A stretch of 34,853 nucleotides of DNA. Source: Burkholderiaceae bacterium (GTDB lineage Bacteria > Pseudomonadota > Gammaproteobacteria > Burkholderiales > Burkholderiaceae_B). The notes below the pieces were generated by a model. It saw only the letters and a program-made list of their open reading frames with translations, had not been told where the DNA came from and did not search any database. Below are positions 14,773 through 23,744 of this stretch, in pieces. Each line of letters starts with the position of its first letter. Within the stretch, counting starts at the first letter, position 1. Both the position numbers and the translations under genes were made by a program. The stretch lies in the NCBI GenBank assembly GCA_021208885.1, contig JAJOJF010000028.1:1-34853 (forward strand), read 5' to 3'.

Positions 14773-15681
14773 ATGAAATCAATCAAAACCTTAAGCGCCA
14801 CGGTATTGGCGTTAGCATTACTGGCCAGTCCAGCAATCTCCATGGCACACGGCGAGACTGAAATCCGCTTTGTCGGACAAGTCAACGGTCAACCATTTGA
14901 ATGTGGGAAGTCCTACGCCGACGTTGGTACGTCCAAGTCGATGATCACGCCAAGCGACTTCCGCATGTTCATCAGCGATGTTCGTCTTATTGATGGCCAG
15001 GGCAATGCGATTCCGTTACAGTTAACGCAGGACAAGACATGGCAAATTGATAACGTCGCGCTCATCGACTTTGAGAATGGCACTAGTCATTGTCGAAATG
15101 GCACTGCCCCATTGAACCAGAGTGTTCGCGGCACGGTGCCGCACGGGGATTACAAAGGCATTGAATTCACGCTGGGGGTCCCTTTTGCGCTTAATCACGG
15201 CGATCCTACAATCGCCCCAGCTCCCTTGAGCAGCACGGCTATGTTCTGGAACTGGCAGGGCGGCTATAAGTTTCTCAAATTTGATATGGCAACTACCGGG
15301 CAATCAAAAACGACCTTGCCAGCCGATAAACAAGGTGGTGGTAATGCTTCCGGATTCTCCGTCCACCTAGGCAGTACCGTTTGCGCATCGGCGTCAAAAA
15401 CCACACCACCCGGTAGCTGCAAGAATCCGAATCGAGTGACTGTGCGCTTTGATTCATTTGACCCCGCAAAGGATGTCGTGATTGCTGATATTGGCGCAGT
15501 ACTTGCAAACGCGAATGTCGATGTCAATACGCCTAAAACTGCAGTTGGGTGCATGAGCTTCCCCAACGACCCCGACTGCCCACCGATCATGAAAGCATTC
15601 GGTCTGCCCTATGATGGCCAGCCCGGTGGTGTTCAGCAGTTTTCCGGAACAATAAATGATGAACAGCACATGGCTAACTAA
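14773..15681 (+). CDS. MbnP-family protein (metallo-mystery pair four-Cys protein)
   Basis: 302 residues from the ATG at 14773 with AAGGA upstream. A signal peptide is followed by AHGETEIRFVGQVNGQPFECGKSY. The family's features are visible: FRMFISDVRLID, a Cys pair (FEC, SHC), GTVPHGDYKGIEFTLGVPF, the FWNWQGGYKF segment and a second group of cysteines (TVC, GSC, GC, DC). MbnP is a periplasmic copper-binding protein; in the studied Methylosinus pair a Trp is oxidised to kynurenine by the partner MbnH. The gene overlaps the MbnH-type gene by 26 bases, confirming the pair. No methanobactin biosynthesis gene is nearby, so the pair acts outside that pathway here. Confidence 0.85.
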   Translation: MKSIKTLSATVLALALLASPAISMAHGETEIRFVGQVNGQPFECGKSYADVGTSKSMITPSDFRMFISDVRLIDGQGNAIPLQLTQDKTWQIDNVALIDFENGTSHCRNGTAPLNQSVRGTVPHGDYKGIEFTLGVPFALNHGDPTIAPAPLSSTAMFWNWQGGYKFLKFDMATTGQSKTTLPADKQGGGNASGFSVHLGSTVCASASKTTPPGSCKNPNRVTVRFDSFDPAKDVVIADIGAVLANANVDVNTPKTAVGCMSFPNDPDCPPIMKAFGLPYDGQPGGVQQFSGTINDEQHMAN

Positions 15682-16804
15682 GGTAGTGGCCAACGTGCTG
15701 CTCGTTAGTGGCCTGGCTTTTAGCCAGGCCACTCTAGCGGGTGCAACGTTTGATTGGCAATTGCCGAACTGGGTGCCCGAGCCGGTCGTGCCTGCAGATA
15801 ACCCAATGAGCGCTGAAAAAGTTGAATTGGGTCGTCATCTCTTCTACGACATCAGGTTGTCCAGCGATGGCTCCATGTCATGCGCGACATGCCATGTTCA
15901 AGCGCTCGGCTTCACAGATGGGCGAACCACGTCTCCGGGCGTTACCGGAGAACTGGCTACCAGAAATGCGATGGCGCTCGGGAATGTTGCCTACTTGCCT
16001 GTGTTGACTTGGATGAACCCGCAACTGACGTCCTTGGAGATACAGGCACTTATTCCGCTATTTGGCGAGCATCCGGTTGAGATGGGCATGGCCGGTCGTG
16101 AAAACGAATTATGGTCACGGTTGAAGTCCGATCAGACCTACGTAGGGCTTTTTACGGCGGCATTCCCCGAAGAGGCGACTCAGGGAGAAGAGCAGCTGTA
16201 TTCGTTGTCGACTTTGACCAAAGCCATTGCGGCCTTTCAGAGGACACTGCTGTCGTTTAACAGTCCGTATGACCGCTACAAGTACGGCAACGACCCAACA
16301 GCAATCAGCGATTCAGCTAAACGCGGCGAGACATTGTTCTTCGGTCACAAGATGGAGTGCTATCACTGCCATGGGGGACTGAATTTTACCGATAGCGTGG
16401 TGCACAAACGTATGCCATTTCCTGAACTTGGTTTTCACAACACAGGACTGTATAACGAGAACGAACAGGGGGCCTACCCGTCAGAAAATCCCGGCATTGT
16501 TGAGTTCACCGGTGAGCCTCGCGATCAGGGGAAATTTAGGACCCCAAGTTTACGCAACGTGGCCGTTACAGGCCCCTATATGCATGATGGATCAGTAGAC
16601 ACGCTCGAAGATGTTATTCGATCGCATTACGCTGTTAAAGGCAGAGGAGCTACGACTCGTGGCAAACCCAACCCTTTGCGTAGTGAACTGATCATTGGTT
16701 TCACAATTGACGATGGTGAGCTGAATGATCTGATTGCTTTTCTTCACGCCCTGACAGATGAGCAGTTTCTCACCGATGACCGCTTTTCCAATCCCTGGCC
16801 GTAA
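15656..16804 (+). CDS. MbnH-family di-haem peroxidase-like enzyme
   Basis: 382 residues: a signal peptide (NVLLVSGLAFSQATLAG), then a cytochrome c peroxidase/MauG fold. Two haem c sites are clear, CATCH (76-80) and CYHCH (235-239), with typical surrounding motifs (ELGRHLFYDIRLS; GKFRTPSLRNVAVTGPYMHDGS). This length and its MbnP neighbour mark the MbnH/MXAN_0977 group rather than classical CcpA. The likely reaction is oxidative modification of a Trp in MbnP using a high-valent di-iron state. It starts inside the end of mbnP. Periplasmic; requires Ccm haem attachment. Confidence 0.88.
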   Translation: MMNSTWLTKVVANVLLVSGLAFSQATLAGATFDWQLPNWVPEPVVPADNPMSAEKVELGRHLFYDIRLSSDGSMSCATCHVQALGFTDGRTTSPGVTGELATRNAMALGNVAYLPVLTWMNPQLTSLEIQALIPLFGEHPVEMGMAGRENELWSRLKSDQTYVGLFTAAFPEEATQGEEQLYSLSTLTKAIAAFQRTLLSFNSPYDRYKYGNDPTAISDSAKRGETLFFGHKMECYHCHGGLNFTDSVVHKRMPFPELGFHNTGLYNENEQGAYPSENPGIVEFTGEPRDQGKFRTPSLRNVAVTGPYMHDGSVDTLEDVIRSHYAVKGRGATTRGKPNPLRSELIIGFTIDDGELNDLIAFLHALTDEQFLTDDRFSNPWP

Positions 16805-16999
16805 TCTAGTTGCGGGATATTCAGCTTTTCGAGCCGCCGTATTTAAATTGGATGGGAAAAATCTTATGTGCTCAGATGGAGATTATCTGTCGGCGGTTCC
16901 TCGACTTTAACCGGGTGTAGTGGATACTCATCCCCCCATAATGGGGTAGAGCCGGGTAGAGCCAGAAGTCATCAGCCGGTCAACCGCATGACATAAAAT
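16805..16999. other. Spacer before repeat copy C
   Basis: No gene. It contains the CCCCATAATGGGG palindrome (16934-16946) and a 10-bp tandem duplication (GGGTAGAGCC twice, ~16943-16963) at the 5' side of the dispersed repeat. Confidence 0.5.
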
Positions 17000-17150
17000 C
17001 GTTATAAATCAATAATTTATACGTGGTGCCCGGGGCCGGACACGGAAGCCGCATGAATACTGGCTTTGCGTCGATTTGGGGAAATTTTTTTGTTCCCCAA
17101 GCAAAATTTCACTTCGGTGTCAGCAGGGCGCAACAGGGACAATCGGGAAG
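17000..17150 (+). repeat. Dispersed palindromic repeat, copy C
   Basis: Nearly identical to copy A over ~150 bp, including the tip hairpin TTGGGGAA-ATTTTTTTG-TTCCCCAA. It opens with its own small hairpin (TATAAAT CAATA ATTTATA). The copy directly precedes the 3' end of the HigA-like gene, which reads on the opposite strand. Confidence 0.85.
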
Positions 17151-17200
17151 CGCATGTTCAATTGGTCTTGTATGCCAGCCACTACGGGGGCTCAAAGACA

Positions 17201-17500
17201 TCAGACAGCTTGCAATTCGAGCTTAATCGTTTTGCCTAGTGCAACTGCCGCACTGGCCAGCGTGGTTAACGTCCGACTCGTGTCTTCCTCGTCCAGGAGA
17301 CGGTTCAGTGCAGCTCGGCTGGTATGCATCATTGAGGCCAGTTGTGTTTTGGTCAACGACTGGGCTTTCATTTCTTGGGCAATTTGCCAGCCAATGACGC
17401 GCTTGATAGCGACTGCTGTCGCTTCTTCGAGCATCGTTTCTTCCTGCAGGAACTCATCAAAGCTGCTGCCGATATGTTTCTCTGCCATCGTCATCTCCAT
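17201..17500 (-). CDS. HigA-type XRE antitoxin
   Basis: Up to 99 residues; an internal ATG at 17488 (MAEKHIG) with GGAG six bases upstream may be the real start. Residues ~35-80 form a helix-turn-helix (GWQIAQEMKAQSLTKTQLASMMHTSRAALNRLLD), preceded by an acidic region and followed by LASAAVALGKTIKLEL, the typical pattern of antitoxins downstream of Gp49-like toxins. The gene overlaps or abuts the toxin stop, giving toxin-first order as in higBA. It should neutralise the toxin and repress the operon. Confidence 0.82.
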   Translation of the reverse strand: MEMTMAEKHIGSSFDEFLQEETMLEEATAVAIKRVIGWQIAQEMKAQSLTKTQLASMMHTSRAALNRLLDEEDTSRTLTTLASAAVALGKTIKLELQAV

Positions 17501-17847
17501 TTCAGTTGCTTCAGACGCTCTTTGGCTAAATCCAAATCTGGCTTGGGCGTGGCCTGTTGCTTCTTGATAAAGCCGTGAAGCAACACCATGATGGATCGGT
17601 CCAGTGCAGACAGCACGCGGACAACCCGGTTTCCGCGCTTGATGCGTACTTCCCAGATACTATCACCGAGGTTACGTACCAAAGGCATGCCAAGAGGCCC
17701 ACCCAACTGCACCGTCTTGATGTCTTCACCAACTACCTTGCGCTCGATAGCTGGCAAACCCTTTAGCCATTCCCTGACCGGTTCAGAGCCAGCATCGGTC
17801 ATGAAGAAGCGAACATCAAGCGTTGGTTCTGTCTCGCAATGTATCAA
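17491..17847 (-). CDS. HigB-like (Gp49 family) RelE/ParE-fold toxin
   Basis: Up to 118 residues. The family core is intact: VRFFMTDAGSEPVREWLKGLP, VVGEDIKTVQLGGPLGMPLVRNLGDSIWEVRIKRG, then RVVRVLSALDRSIMVLLHGFIKKQQATP and a Lys/Arg-rich end. The start is uncertain: the VRFF strand belongs to the fold, so the TTG at 17847 (or an unrecognised start) is more likely than the ATG at 17802, which would cut into it. Predicted to be a ribosome-dependent mRNA endonuclease. It appears complete, unlike other toxin genes in this window. Confidence 0.82.
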   Translation of the reverse strand: MIHCETEPTLDVRFFMTDAGSEPVREWLKGLPAIERKVVGEDIKTVQLGGPLGMPLVRNLGDSIWEVRIKRGNRVVRVLSALDRSIMVLLHGFIKKQQATPKPDLDLAKERLKQLKWR

Positions 17848-18387
17848 TATTGGTACGCTAGGGCTAGCTCTATTTTGACAGATGCATTGTGAACGATCGA
17901 GGTTAGTAGGGCTTTTGTGTGCACGACACTACAACCAGTCACGCAGGTTACGTCCAATCTGGTCGGCGACAATTAGGATGACCGCCGTATTGCCTCGGCG
18001 TTTACGACAAGGCGGCCTTGCATTTCATCGCGGCAGAACAAGTACCAACTACGAAGCCAAGACAGGCGACTATCTCGGCACAGTTCCACCAAGGCATGAT
18101 ACCGCTGTGGGCCATGCGACAGTTTTATGTCTTTTTAGCCCACTCTTTGAAGTTGTCCCTCAGCCTGTGGGACAAATGCCTTGGGGGCACGTGCGCACCC
18201 TGTTGGGCAGGGTGAAGTCGGTAGGTCTGGATAGGCCTGTACAGAAAATAGCTGGAGTCACACGGTGCTCGAGCGGCAAATTGACTCGTGCTTCCACGAG
18301 CGCGACGGCCTGGCAGCAGGAAACTTAGCCCCAAGCCAATAGCAAAACAAACAAACAAATAAAAAAAGAAAGCGGCTTTACAATCGT
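17848..18387. other. Non-coding stretch between TA module and hmu operon
   Basis: About 540 bases with no gene I can support. Short plus-strand frames have a vague transposase flavour around 17990-18170 but are broken in every frame. The region may be an eroded mobile element. Confidence 0.35.
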
Positions 18388-18408
18388 AATACGAACGATT
18401 ATCATTCG
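18388..18408 (+). promoter_or_regulatory. Probable Fur box upstream of haem uptake operon
   Basis: The site reads AATACGAACGATTATCATTC, matching the Fur pattern (ACGATTATCATT is close to the consensus right half). It lies only 14 bases before the first ATG of the receptor (18422), which favours translation from a later ATG (18479 or 18530). It should make the hmu operon iron-repressed. Confidence 0.65.
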
Positions 18409-18421
18409 TCATCACAATACG

Positions 18422-20764
18422 ATGATTGATGTGTTTTCAATAAATCTAACAGCGCGACCACGCCGTCGATTACCAAACATGCGTATAGATATCAAAAAAA
18501 ACCAACGCTCGATAACCACCCGCACAATGCCAGCGAGCAAATTTGCGGCCACCTTTGCATTGGCGGTCAGCGCCAGCACCGCACTAGCGCAAAGTGCATC
18601 TGACGTGCAAGACCGCACGTCGTCCCAGGTGTTTGAGGCAATTACCATCATGGGAGAGCAAGAGCAAGAGAGCACCCCCTGGGCCTCCCAAACTAATCGC
18701 CAAGTGCTTGATCAACAACAAATACTTAACTTCAATGAGCTTGGTGCGCGCGCCCTTCCTGGTGTGAATTTCAGCACCGTAAGCAACAGTATTAACATCC
18801 GAGGCCTTGATCAGAACCGCGTGGTGACCCGAGTCGACGGCATTCGGCAGCCCTATCTAAGGGCAGATTTGCGTGGAACTCAAGGAAACAATGCCTCGGG
18901 AGGAGTCAATGGCATCGACTTCAACTCATTAAACTCGATCGATATTGTGCGTGGCGCAAACTCGAGCACGATTGGCTCGGGCGCTTTTGGTGGAGTGGTG
19001 GATTTACGCACACTCACCCCAAACGACCTTTTGACCGATGGCAAAACGCTAGGTTTTGCAGGAAAGACCGGATACTACAGCGCAGACAACAGTTGGCTGA
19101 TTAATGCGGCGGTTGCCGGCCAGGCAGAAAATGGGTTGCAATGGCTTATCCAAGCCGGCGGTCAGTTTGGCAATCAAACCAGCAACATGGGTACGGTAGG
19201 TGGCTACGGACCCACCCGTACTGAGCCAAACCCAGATAGCTATACACAGCAGAATTATCTGCTCAAACTTCAAAAGACAGTCGACAGGACTCATACGTTT
19301 GGACTGTCTGCTACCTACTTCGATCGCCAAGACGACATCGATAATTACTCATCGAGTTATCTCAATGCGTTTAGCGGACGCCCGACGTATGCGCCAGACC
19401 AAAGCACGGTAACGGAACAAACAAAGCGTCAAAGTGTCTCACTCGATTATGGCTGGGCAGCACCGCAATCGGGCGCGTGGCTTGACACTTTTTCTGCCCA
19501 AGTCTATTGGCAGCAGGTCGAAATTGATTCGCAAAGCAACCGCTACCGCTATCCTGCCGTCAGTTCACGCAACCCCACCGGGGTGCCTTACGGTGCGTAC
19601 AACCGTGGCAGTGACATGAAGCAAAACAGTTATGGCTTGAATACGGAAGCGAGCAAAAAAATTGAAGGAACAGTGTCTCAACGCTTGAGCGTGGGTTTTG
19701 AGTATCTAAATACGCAGCTAACTCAGTACAACAGTTCGTACGATAACTGCCCCTCGTATGGACCTGGTGCCCCTGGCTCTTGCGCCTCGCTGCATGGATC
19801 GCAAAGTGATGTGCCATCCACCGACGGCAATCAAGTCGGACTCTGGCTACAAAACACCGTTGGCTTTGCGAACAACCGCTTCGAACTTACACCAGGTATT
19901 AGATATGACTACTATAGTTACTCGCCTAGTAGCTACAACGGCAATACAGGCGTAGACAACTTCGATCCGACTAACAACAGTGCCAGTGCATGGTCTCCCA
20001 AACTATTGGGAACCTTCAATGCAACTAATCACTTGGCTTTGTATGCACAATATGCTTTATCTTTTAACGCGCCAACAGCCACTCAGTTGTATGGATTGTT
20101 TCAAGGCTACGGAGGCCCTACTCCCTATCTCGTTAAAGGCAACCCCAACCTGAAGCCCGAGAAAGGTCGTGGCTGGGAACTTGGTGCCAAGTATGATGAC
20201 GGTAAGGTCGCTGGTGCACTGACATACTTTGACAACAGTTACGAAAATTTCATCAACGAGGTTTCTGTTAGCGAGGCCGGGTTCTTATTCGTTGAGACAT
20301 TTGAAAACCTCGAAGACGTTCGCATCTACGGCATCGAAGCAAACGGCTCGTGGAAAATAACGTCAAATTGGCGGACATTTGCCTCTATGGCTTGGACTGT
20401 GGGTAAAGACCAGTCAACCAATCAAAACTTAAATTCGGTAGCACCGTTGCAGGCATTGATTGGGGTTGGTTATGACGCTCAAGAATGGGGGGCACAGGTA
20501 CAACTCGCCGCAGCCCAGCAACGCAATAATGTATCTAACGCCGACACCAACTTTGTTGCGCCAGGATACGGCGTGGTTGATCTGACCGCATACTGGAGCC
20601 CGTCCGCGGTCAAGGGGCTGACCGTCAGGGCAGGCGTGTTCAACCTGTTTGACAAGGCTTACTGGAATGCGCTGGATGTGCCTGACAATACGCCTGCTTC
20701 ACAAGTAGACCTATACACCCAACCAGGTCGAAATTTCTCGCTCACGCTCACTTATCAGTACTAA
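18422..20764 (+). CDS. hmuR: TonB-dependent haem receptor
   Basis: 780 residues from the first ATG; starts at 18479 (MRIDIKKNQ) or 18530 (MPASKFAAT) fit the Fur-box position and the signal peptide (FALAVSASTALAQ) better. A plug domain follows (INIRGLDQNRVVTRVDGIRQ, LNSIDIVRGANSSTIGSGAFGGVV), then a 22-strand barrel ending in LTLTYQY. The NPNL motif of haem receptors is at 574-577, and FNAP stands where FRAP is usual. No histidine lies between the two motifs, although known haem receptors use one there. The four genes after it are haem utilisation and ABC import, so haem or haemoprotein uptake remains the best call. Confidence 0.85.
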   Translation: MIDVFSINLTARPRRRLPNMRIDIKKNQRSITTRTMPASKFAATFALAVSASTALAQSASDVQDRTSSQVFEAITIMGEQEQESTPWASQTNRQVLDQQQILNFNELGARALPGVNFSTVSNSINIRGLDQNRVVTRVDGIRQPYLRADLRGTQGNNASGGVNGIDFNSLNSIDIVRGANSSTIGSGAFGGVVDLRTLTPNDLLTDGKTLGFAGKTGYYSADNSWLINAAVAGQAENGLQWLIQAGGQFGNQTSNMGTVGGYGPTRTEPNPDSYTQQNYLLKLQKTVDRTHTFGLSATYFDRQDDIDNYSSSYLNAFSGRPTYAPDQSTVTEQTKRQSVSLDYGWAAPQSGAWLDTFSAQVYWQQVEIDSQSNRYRYPAVSSRNPTGVPYGAYNRGSDMKQNSYGLNTEASKKIEGTVSQRLSVGFEYLNTQLTQYNSSYDNCPSYGPGAPGSCASLHGSQSDVPSTDGNQVGLWLQNTVGFANNRFELTPGIRYDYYSYSPSSYNGNTGVDNFDPTNNSASAWSPKLLGTFNATNHLALYAQYALSFNAPTATQLYGLFQGYGGPTPYLVKGNPNLKPEKGRGWELGAKYDDGKVAGALTYFDNSYENFINEVSVSEAGFLFVETFENLEDVRIYGIEANGSWKITSNWRTFASMAWTVGKDQSTNQNLNSVAPLQALIGVGYDAQEWGAQVQLAAAQQRNNVSNADTNFVAPGYGVVDLTAYWSPSAVKGLTVRAGVFNLFDKAYWNALDVPDNTPASQVDLYTQPGRNFSLTLTYQY

Positions 20765-20798
20765 TTACTGGCAAACCTCATTTCCAGGAAGGCGACTC

Positions 20799-21875
20799 AT
20801 GCTCGACATGATTGATATACCAGCCCAACAGATCAACCCTGACTATCAAGCGAAACGAGCAGATGTGTTGGCACGTTACGACGCACTTGATCATGTGGCT
20901 AAAGCAAAACGAGCCCGGGATATCGCACGAGAGCTAGGCCTCTCGGAGGCGCAATGGGTGGCTGCAAGTTGTGGTCCCATCAAAAGCATACCGCTCACAG
21001 GAACAGGCCAGTCGGTGTTTCGCAAGATTGGCAAGCTCGGGCCAGTTATGGCGCTGACACGTAATGATAGTTGCGTGCACGAGCGCCATGGCGAGTTTCT
21101 CGACATTCAGGCAGAAGGTCCGATGGGACTGGTGCTAGGGCCTGACATTGATCTGCGTGTATTTTTTGCTTGCTGGCAAGATGCGTTTGCTGTTGAAGAG
21201 GGTGGCCGGAAAAGCTTGCAGTTTTTTGACTCTGAAGGTGTGGCCGTGCACAAAGTTTACTGCACGGAACACACCAATCTGAGCGAGTACCTTGAGTTGA
21301 TTCAGAGTCATATTCAAAAACCGCAATGGCCTGAGCACAAGGCAATCAGCAAAAAGGTTCGTCCTGATGCACCTGACGATGTCGAGGCATTCAAAGCAGC
21401 ATGGCTCGCACTGACTGATACGCATGACTTCTTCCCAATGCTGGCCAAACACAATATCAGTCGCCTAGGCGCACTGTCACATGCGGGTGAAGATCTGGCG
21501 CAACGCGTTCCGAACAGCACAGTCGATACCATGCTACAGACTGCATCGAATATTGATCTGGAGATCATGTGCTTTGTCGGCAATCGTGGCATGATTCAAA
21601 TCCACACGGGGCCAGTCAAACAGATTGTTACCCGAGGACCGTGGCTCAACGTTCTGGATCCGATGTTCAACTTGCACCTGAACATGGATGATGTTGCAAG
21701 CACGTGGATTGTCGAAAAGCCCACTGAGGATGGCTGGGTTACTTCACTTGAAGTGTTTGACAGTGATGGCGAATTAATAGTCCAGTTTTTTGGTGCACGC
21801 AAACCAGGCAAGCCTGAACTGCCCGAGTGGCGTGACCTGATGCTGTCTTTGTGCCACGCACCGTTGAGAGCCTGA
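20799..21875 (+). CDS. hmuS: Haem-degrading/haem-trafficking protein HmuS (HemS/ChuS family)
   Basis: 358 residues with AGGAAGG before the ATG. The two-repeat HemS fold is recognisable: the first half has IPLTGTGQSVFRKIGKLGPVMALTRNDSCVHERHG, the second has GNRGMIQIHTGPVKQIVTRGPWLNVLDPMFNLHLNMDDV. The His of QIHTGPV matches the haem ligand region of ChuS. It ends in GARKPGKPELPEWRDL as in family members. In the cytosol it accepts imported haem and releases or transfers iron. It follows the receptor by 34 bases and overlaps hmuT by one base. Confidence 0.93.
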   Translation: MLDMIDIPAQQINPDYQAKRADVLARYDALDHVAKAKRARDIARELGLSEAQWVAASCGPIKSIPLTGTGQSVFRKIGKLGPVMALTRNDSCVHERHGEFLDIQAEGPMGLVLGPDIDLRVFFACWQDAFAVEEGGRKSLQFFDSEGVAVHKVYCTEHTNLSEYLELIQSHIQKPQWPEHKAISKKVRPDAPDDVEAFKAAWLALTDTHDFFPMLAKHNISRLGALSHAGEDLAQRVPNSTVDTMLQTASNIDLEIMCFVGNRGMIQIHTGPVKQIVTRGPWLNVLDPMFNLHLNMDDVASTWIVEKPTEDGWVTSLEVFDSDGELIVQFFGARKPGKPELPEWRDLMLSLCHAPLRA

Positions 21876-22738
21876 TGCCATCCATGTCAAAACATCGTCA
21901 CATTCTGGCGTTGATGATTGGGCTAGTCATCACTGCCACCACGCCAGACGTTATCGCTACCAGCAGCACACCTCGAGTAGTCAGTCTTGGCGGTAGCGTG
22001 ACAGAAATCGTCTACGCACTCGATGCTCAAGACCTGCTCGTGGGTGTTGACCAATCCAGCATCTTCCCGCCGCAGGCTCGCGATTTGCCCAGCGTTGGCT
22101 ACTACCGGCGACTCGGGCCTGAAAGCGTCGCCTCACTCAAGCCAACGGTGGTGATTGCTTCTGAGCACGCTGGTCCTCCACAAGCCATTGAGCAATTACG
22201 TGGACTCGGTGTGCCGGTCATTCTCGTGCCAGACACACCAACGGTCGAGTCTCTTCGGGAGCGGGTTCTAGCTGTTGCCAAAGCATTAAATAGAGGACAG
22301 CAGGCAGTGGCAGTGCTGCAAAATTTTGATCAGAACCTGCGCAAAGCGTTAGATGCAAAATCGAAACCAGCGGTGGCCATGCTGATCGTGATGCGCGGCG
22401 GAAAAATGCTCGGCGCCGGTAGCGGCACCAACGCAGAGGTCCTCATACAGAAATCTGGGTTGAACAACGCCCTCAGTCACCAGACCGGTTATCAGCCCTT
22501 GTCAGCGGAGGTTGTGACTGCCATTGCACCTGATGTCCTAATAGTGACAGCAAGCAGTGTCAATGCCTTAGGCGGAATCAACGCTGTAAAGCAACAAACC
22601 GCTCTAAAGCATACGCCTGCCGTTCAAAATGATCGCATTGTTGTGCTTGATGACTTATTGGCAATGGGTTTTGGTTTGCGATTGCCAGAGGCGATCGAGC
22701 GTGTAAAAACTGGGTCCGTCCATGGCAATAGCCGTTAG
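21875..22738 (+). CDS. hmuT: Haem ABC transporter periplasmic binding protein HmuT
   Basis: 287 residues from the ATG at 21875, whose A is the last base of the hmuS stop (TGATG). The signal peptide (HILALMIGLVITATTP) is followed by a class III periplasmic binding fold: RVVSLGGSVTEIVYALDAQDLLVGVDQSS, SVGYYRRLGPESVASLKPTVVIASEHAGP, VRGGKMLGAGSGT-like hinge segment, and EVVTAIAPDVLIVTASS. The YYRRLGPE segment matches the haem-contact Tyr region of HmuT/PhuT. It delivers haem to HmuUV and overlaps hmuU by 17 bases. Confidence 0.92.
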   Translation: MPSMSKHRHILALMIGLVITATTPDVIATSSTPRVVSLGGSVTEIVYALDAQDLLVGVDQSSIFPPQARDLPSVGYYRRLGPESVASLKPTVVIASEHAGPPQAIEQLRGLGVPVILVPDTPTVESLRERVLAVAKALNRGQQAVAVLQNFDQNLRKALDAKSKPAVAMLIVMRGGKMLGAGSGTNAEVLIQKSGLNNALSHQTGYQPLSAEVVTAIAPDVLIVTASSVNALGGINAVKQQTALKHTPAVQNDRIVVLDDLLAMGFGLRLPEAIERVKTGSVHGNSR

Positions 22739-23744
22739 ACGTCAGCCTGCCAAATTCCAGTGGCTATGCGCGCCAGCAGCTCCGCTCGTGGGGCTGCTGG
22801 CTGCGTTGTTAATTTCAGTGTTAGTGGCTTCTGCCAACGGCGCCTACCCCATCCCGATCTCTGATCTGTTGCACTGGCTGATGGGGAGTGCACTTGACGA
22901 TACCTCGCGCAACGTCTGGCTAAATATTCGCTTACCCCGCGTCTTGCTTGGCGTCATCACCGGTGCTGCGTTAGGCATCGCAGGTGCAGCCATGCAGGCT
23001 CTTTTTCGTAACCCATTGGCGGAGCCTGGACTAGTCGGTTTGTCTGCGGGTGCCGGGCTAGGTGCCGTGGTTGCGATTGTGTTGACTAGCGGCGGTGTTG
23101 GCCTGATCGGCGGATTCGCGTTTTTTGGTGGTTTGGCTGCGACGTTCATCGCATACGCGCTTGGCAACAAGTCACACAGTAGCGCAGGTCTATTGTTGGC
23201 AGGAATTGCAATCAATGCAATCTGCGGGAGTGCGATGGGTGTGATTATTGTTCATGCCAATGATGCACAACTGCGCGATCTGACATTTTGGAGCATGGGT
23301 AGTCTGGCGGGTGCCAATTGGCCCATGCTAGCTTGGCTCACGCCTTGGACGATCATTGCGGCTGGGTTGTTACTGGCCCGTTGGAGGGCGCTTAACGCGC
23401 TGCTGCTCGGCGAACGCGAAACGTTTCACCTTGGATTCGATATCAAACGCTTGCGCTGGCAATTGATACTTCTAGTAGCGCTAGCCGTCGGCCCTACTGT
23501 TGCAGTAACGGGGGGTATTGGGTTTGTAGGTTTGGTCATTCCCCACCTAGTCAGGTTATGGCAAGGTGCTGATCATCGTTGGGTTTTGCCCGGATCTGCT
23601 ATTGGTGGGGCACTTGCTCTCACCCTAGCTGACTGGCTAAGCCGTGTGGTGATTTTGCCGGCTGAACTCCCGATCGGTATCGTCACAAGCCTGGTTGGAG
23701 GGCCCTTCTTTATCTGGTTGCTCATAAAAGGTGGGCGACGATGA
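22722..23744 (+). CDS. hmuU: Haem ABC transporter permease HmuU (FecCD family)
   Basis: 340 residues, about ten transmembrane helices. Family motifs are clear: NIRLPRVLLGVITGAALGIAGAAMQALFRNPLAEPGLVGLSAGAGLGAV near the N-terminus and GGIGFVGLVIPHLVRLWQGADHRWVLPGSAIGGA, then ELPIGIVTSLVGGPFFIWLL, at the end. It forms the inner-membrane channel for haem with HmuV as its ATPase. The stop overlaps the hmuV start (ATGA). Because hmuV is destroyed, HmuU may lack an energy source unless another ATPase substitutes. Confidence 0.94.
   Translation: MAIAVRRQPAKFQWLCAPAAPLVGLLAALLISVLVASANGAYPIPISDLLHWLMGSALDDTSRNVWLNIRLPRVLLGVITGAALGIAGAAMQALFRNPLAEPGLVGLSAGAGLGAVVAIVLTSGGVGLIGGFAFFGGLAATFIAYALGNKSHSSAGLLLAGIAINAICGSAMGVIIVHANDAQLRDLTFWSMGSLAGANWPMLAWLTPWTIIAAGLLLARWRALNALLLGERETFHLGFDIKRLRWQLILLVALAVGPTVAVTGGIGFVGLVIPHLVRLWQGADHRWVLPGSAIGGALALTLADWLSRVVILPAELPIGIVTSLVGGPFFIWLLIKGGRR

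Noticed and set aside
11938..17150. The three repeats as integron attC sites
   Set aside because: The ends carry GTT then AAC in the wrong order for R''/R' core boxes, no integrase is present and cargo genes are not all in one orientation.
17882..18328. A 148-residue plus-strand frame before the hmu operon
   Set aside because: No ribosome site, no recognisable motif and an Arg-rich composition; at best an eroded transposase.
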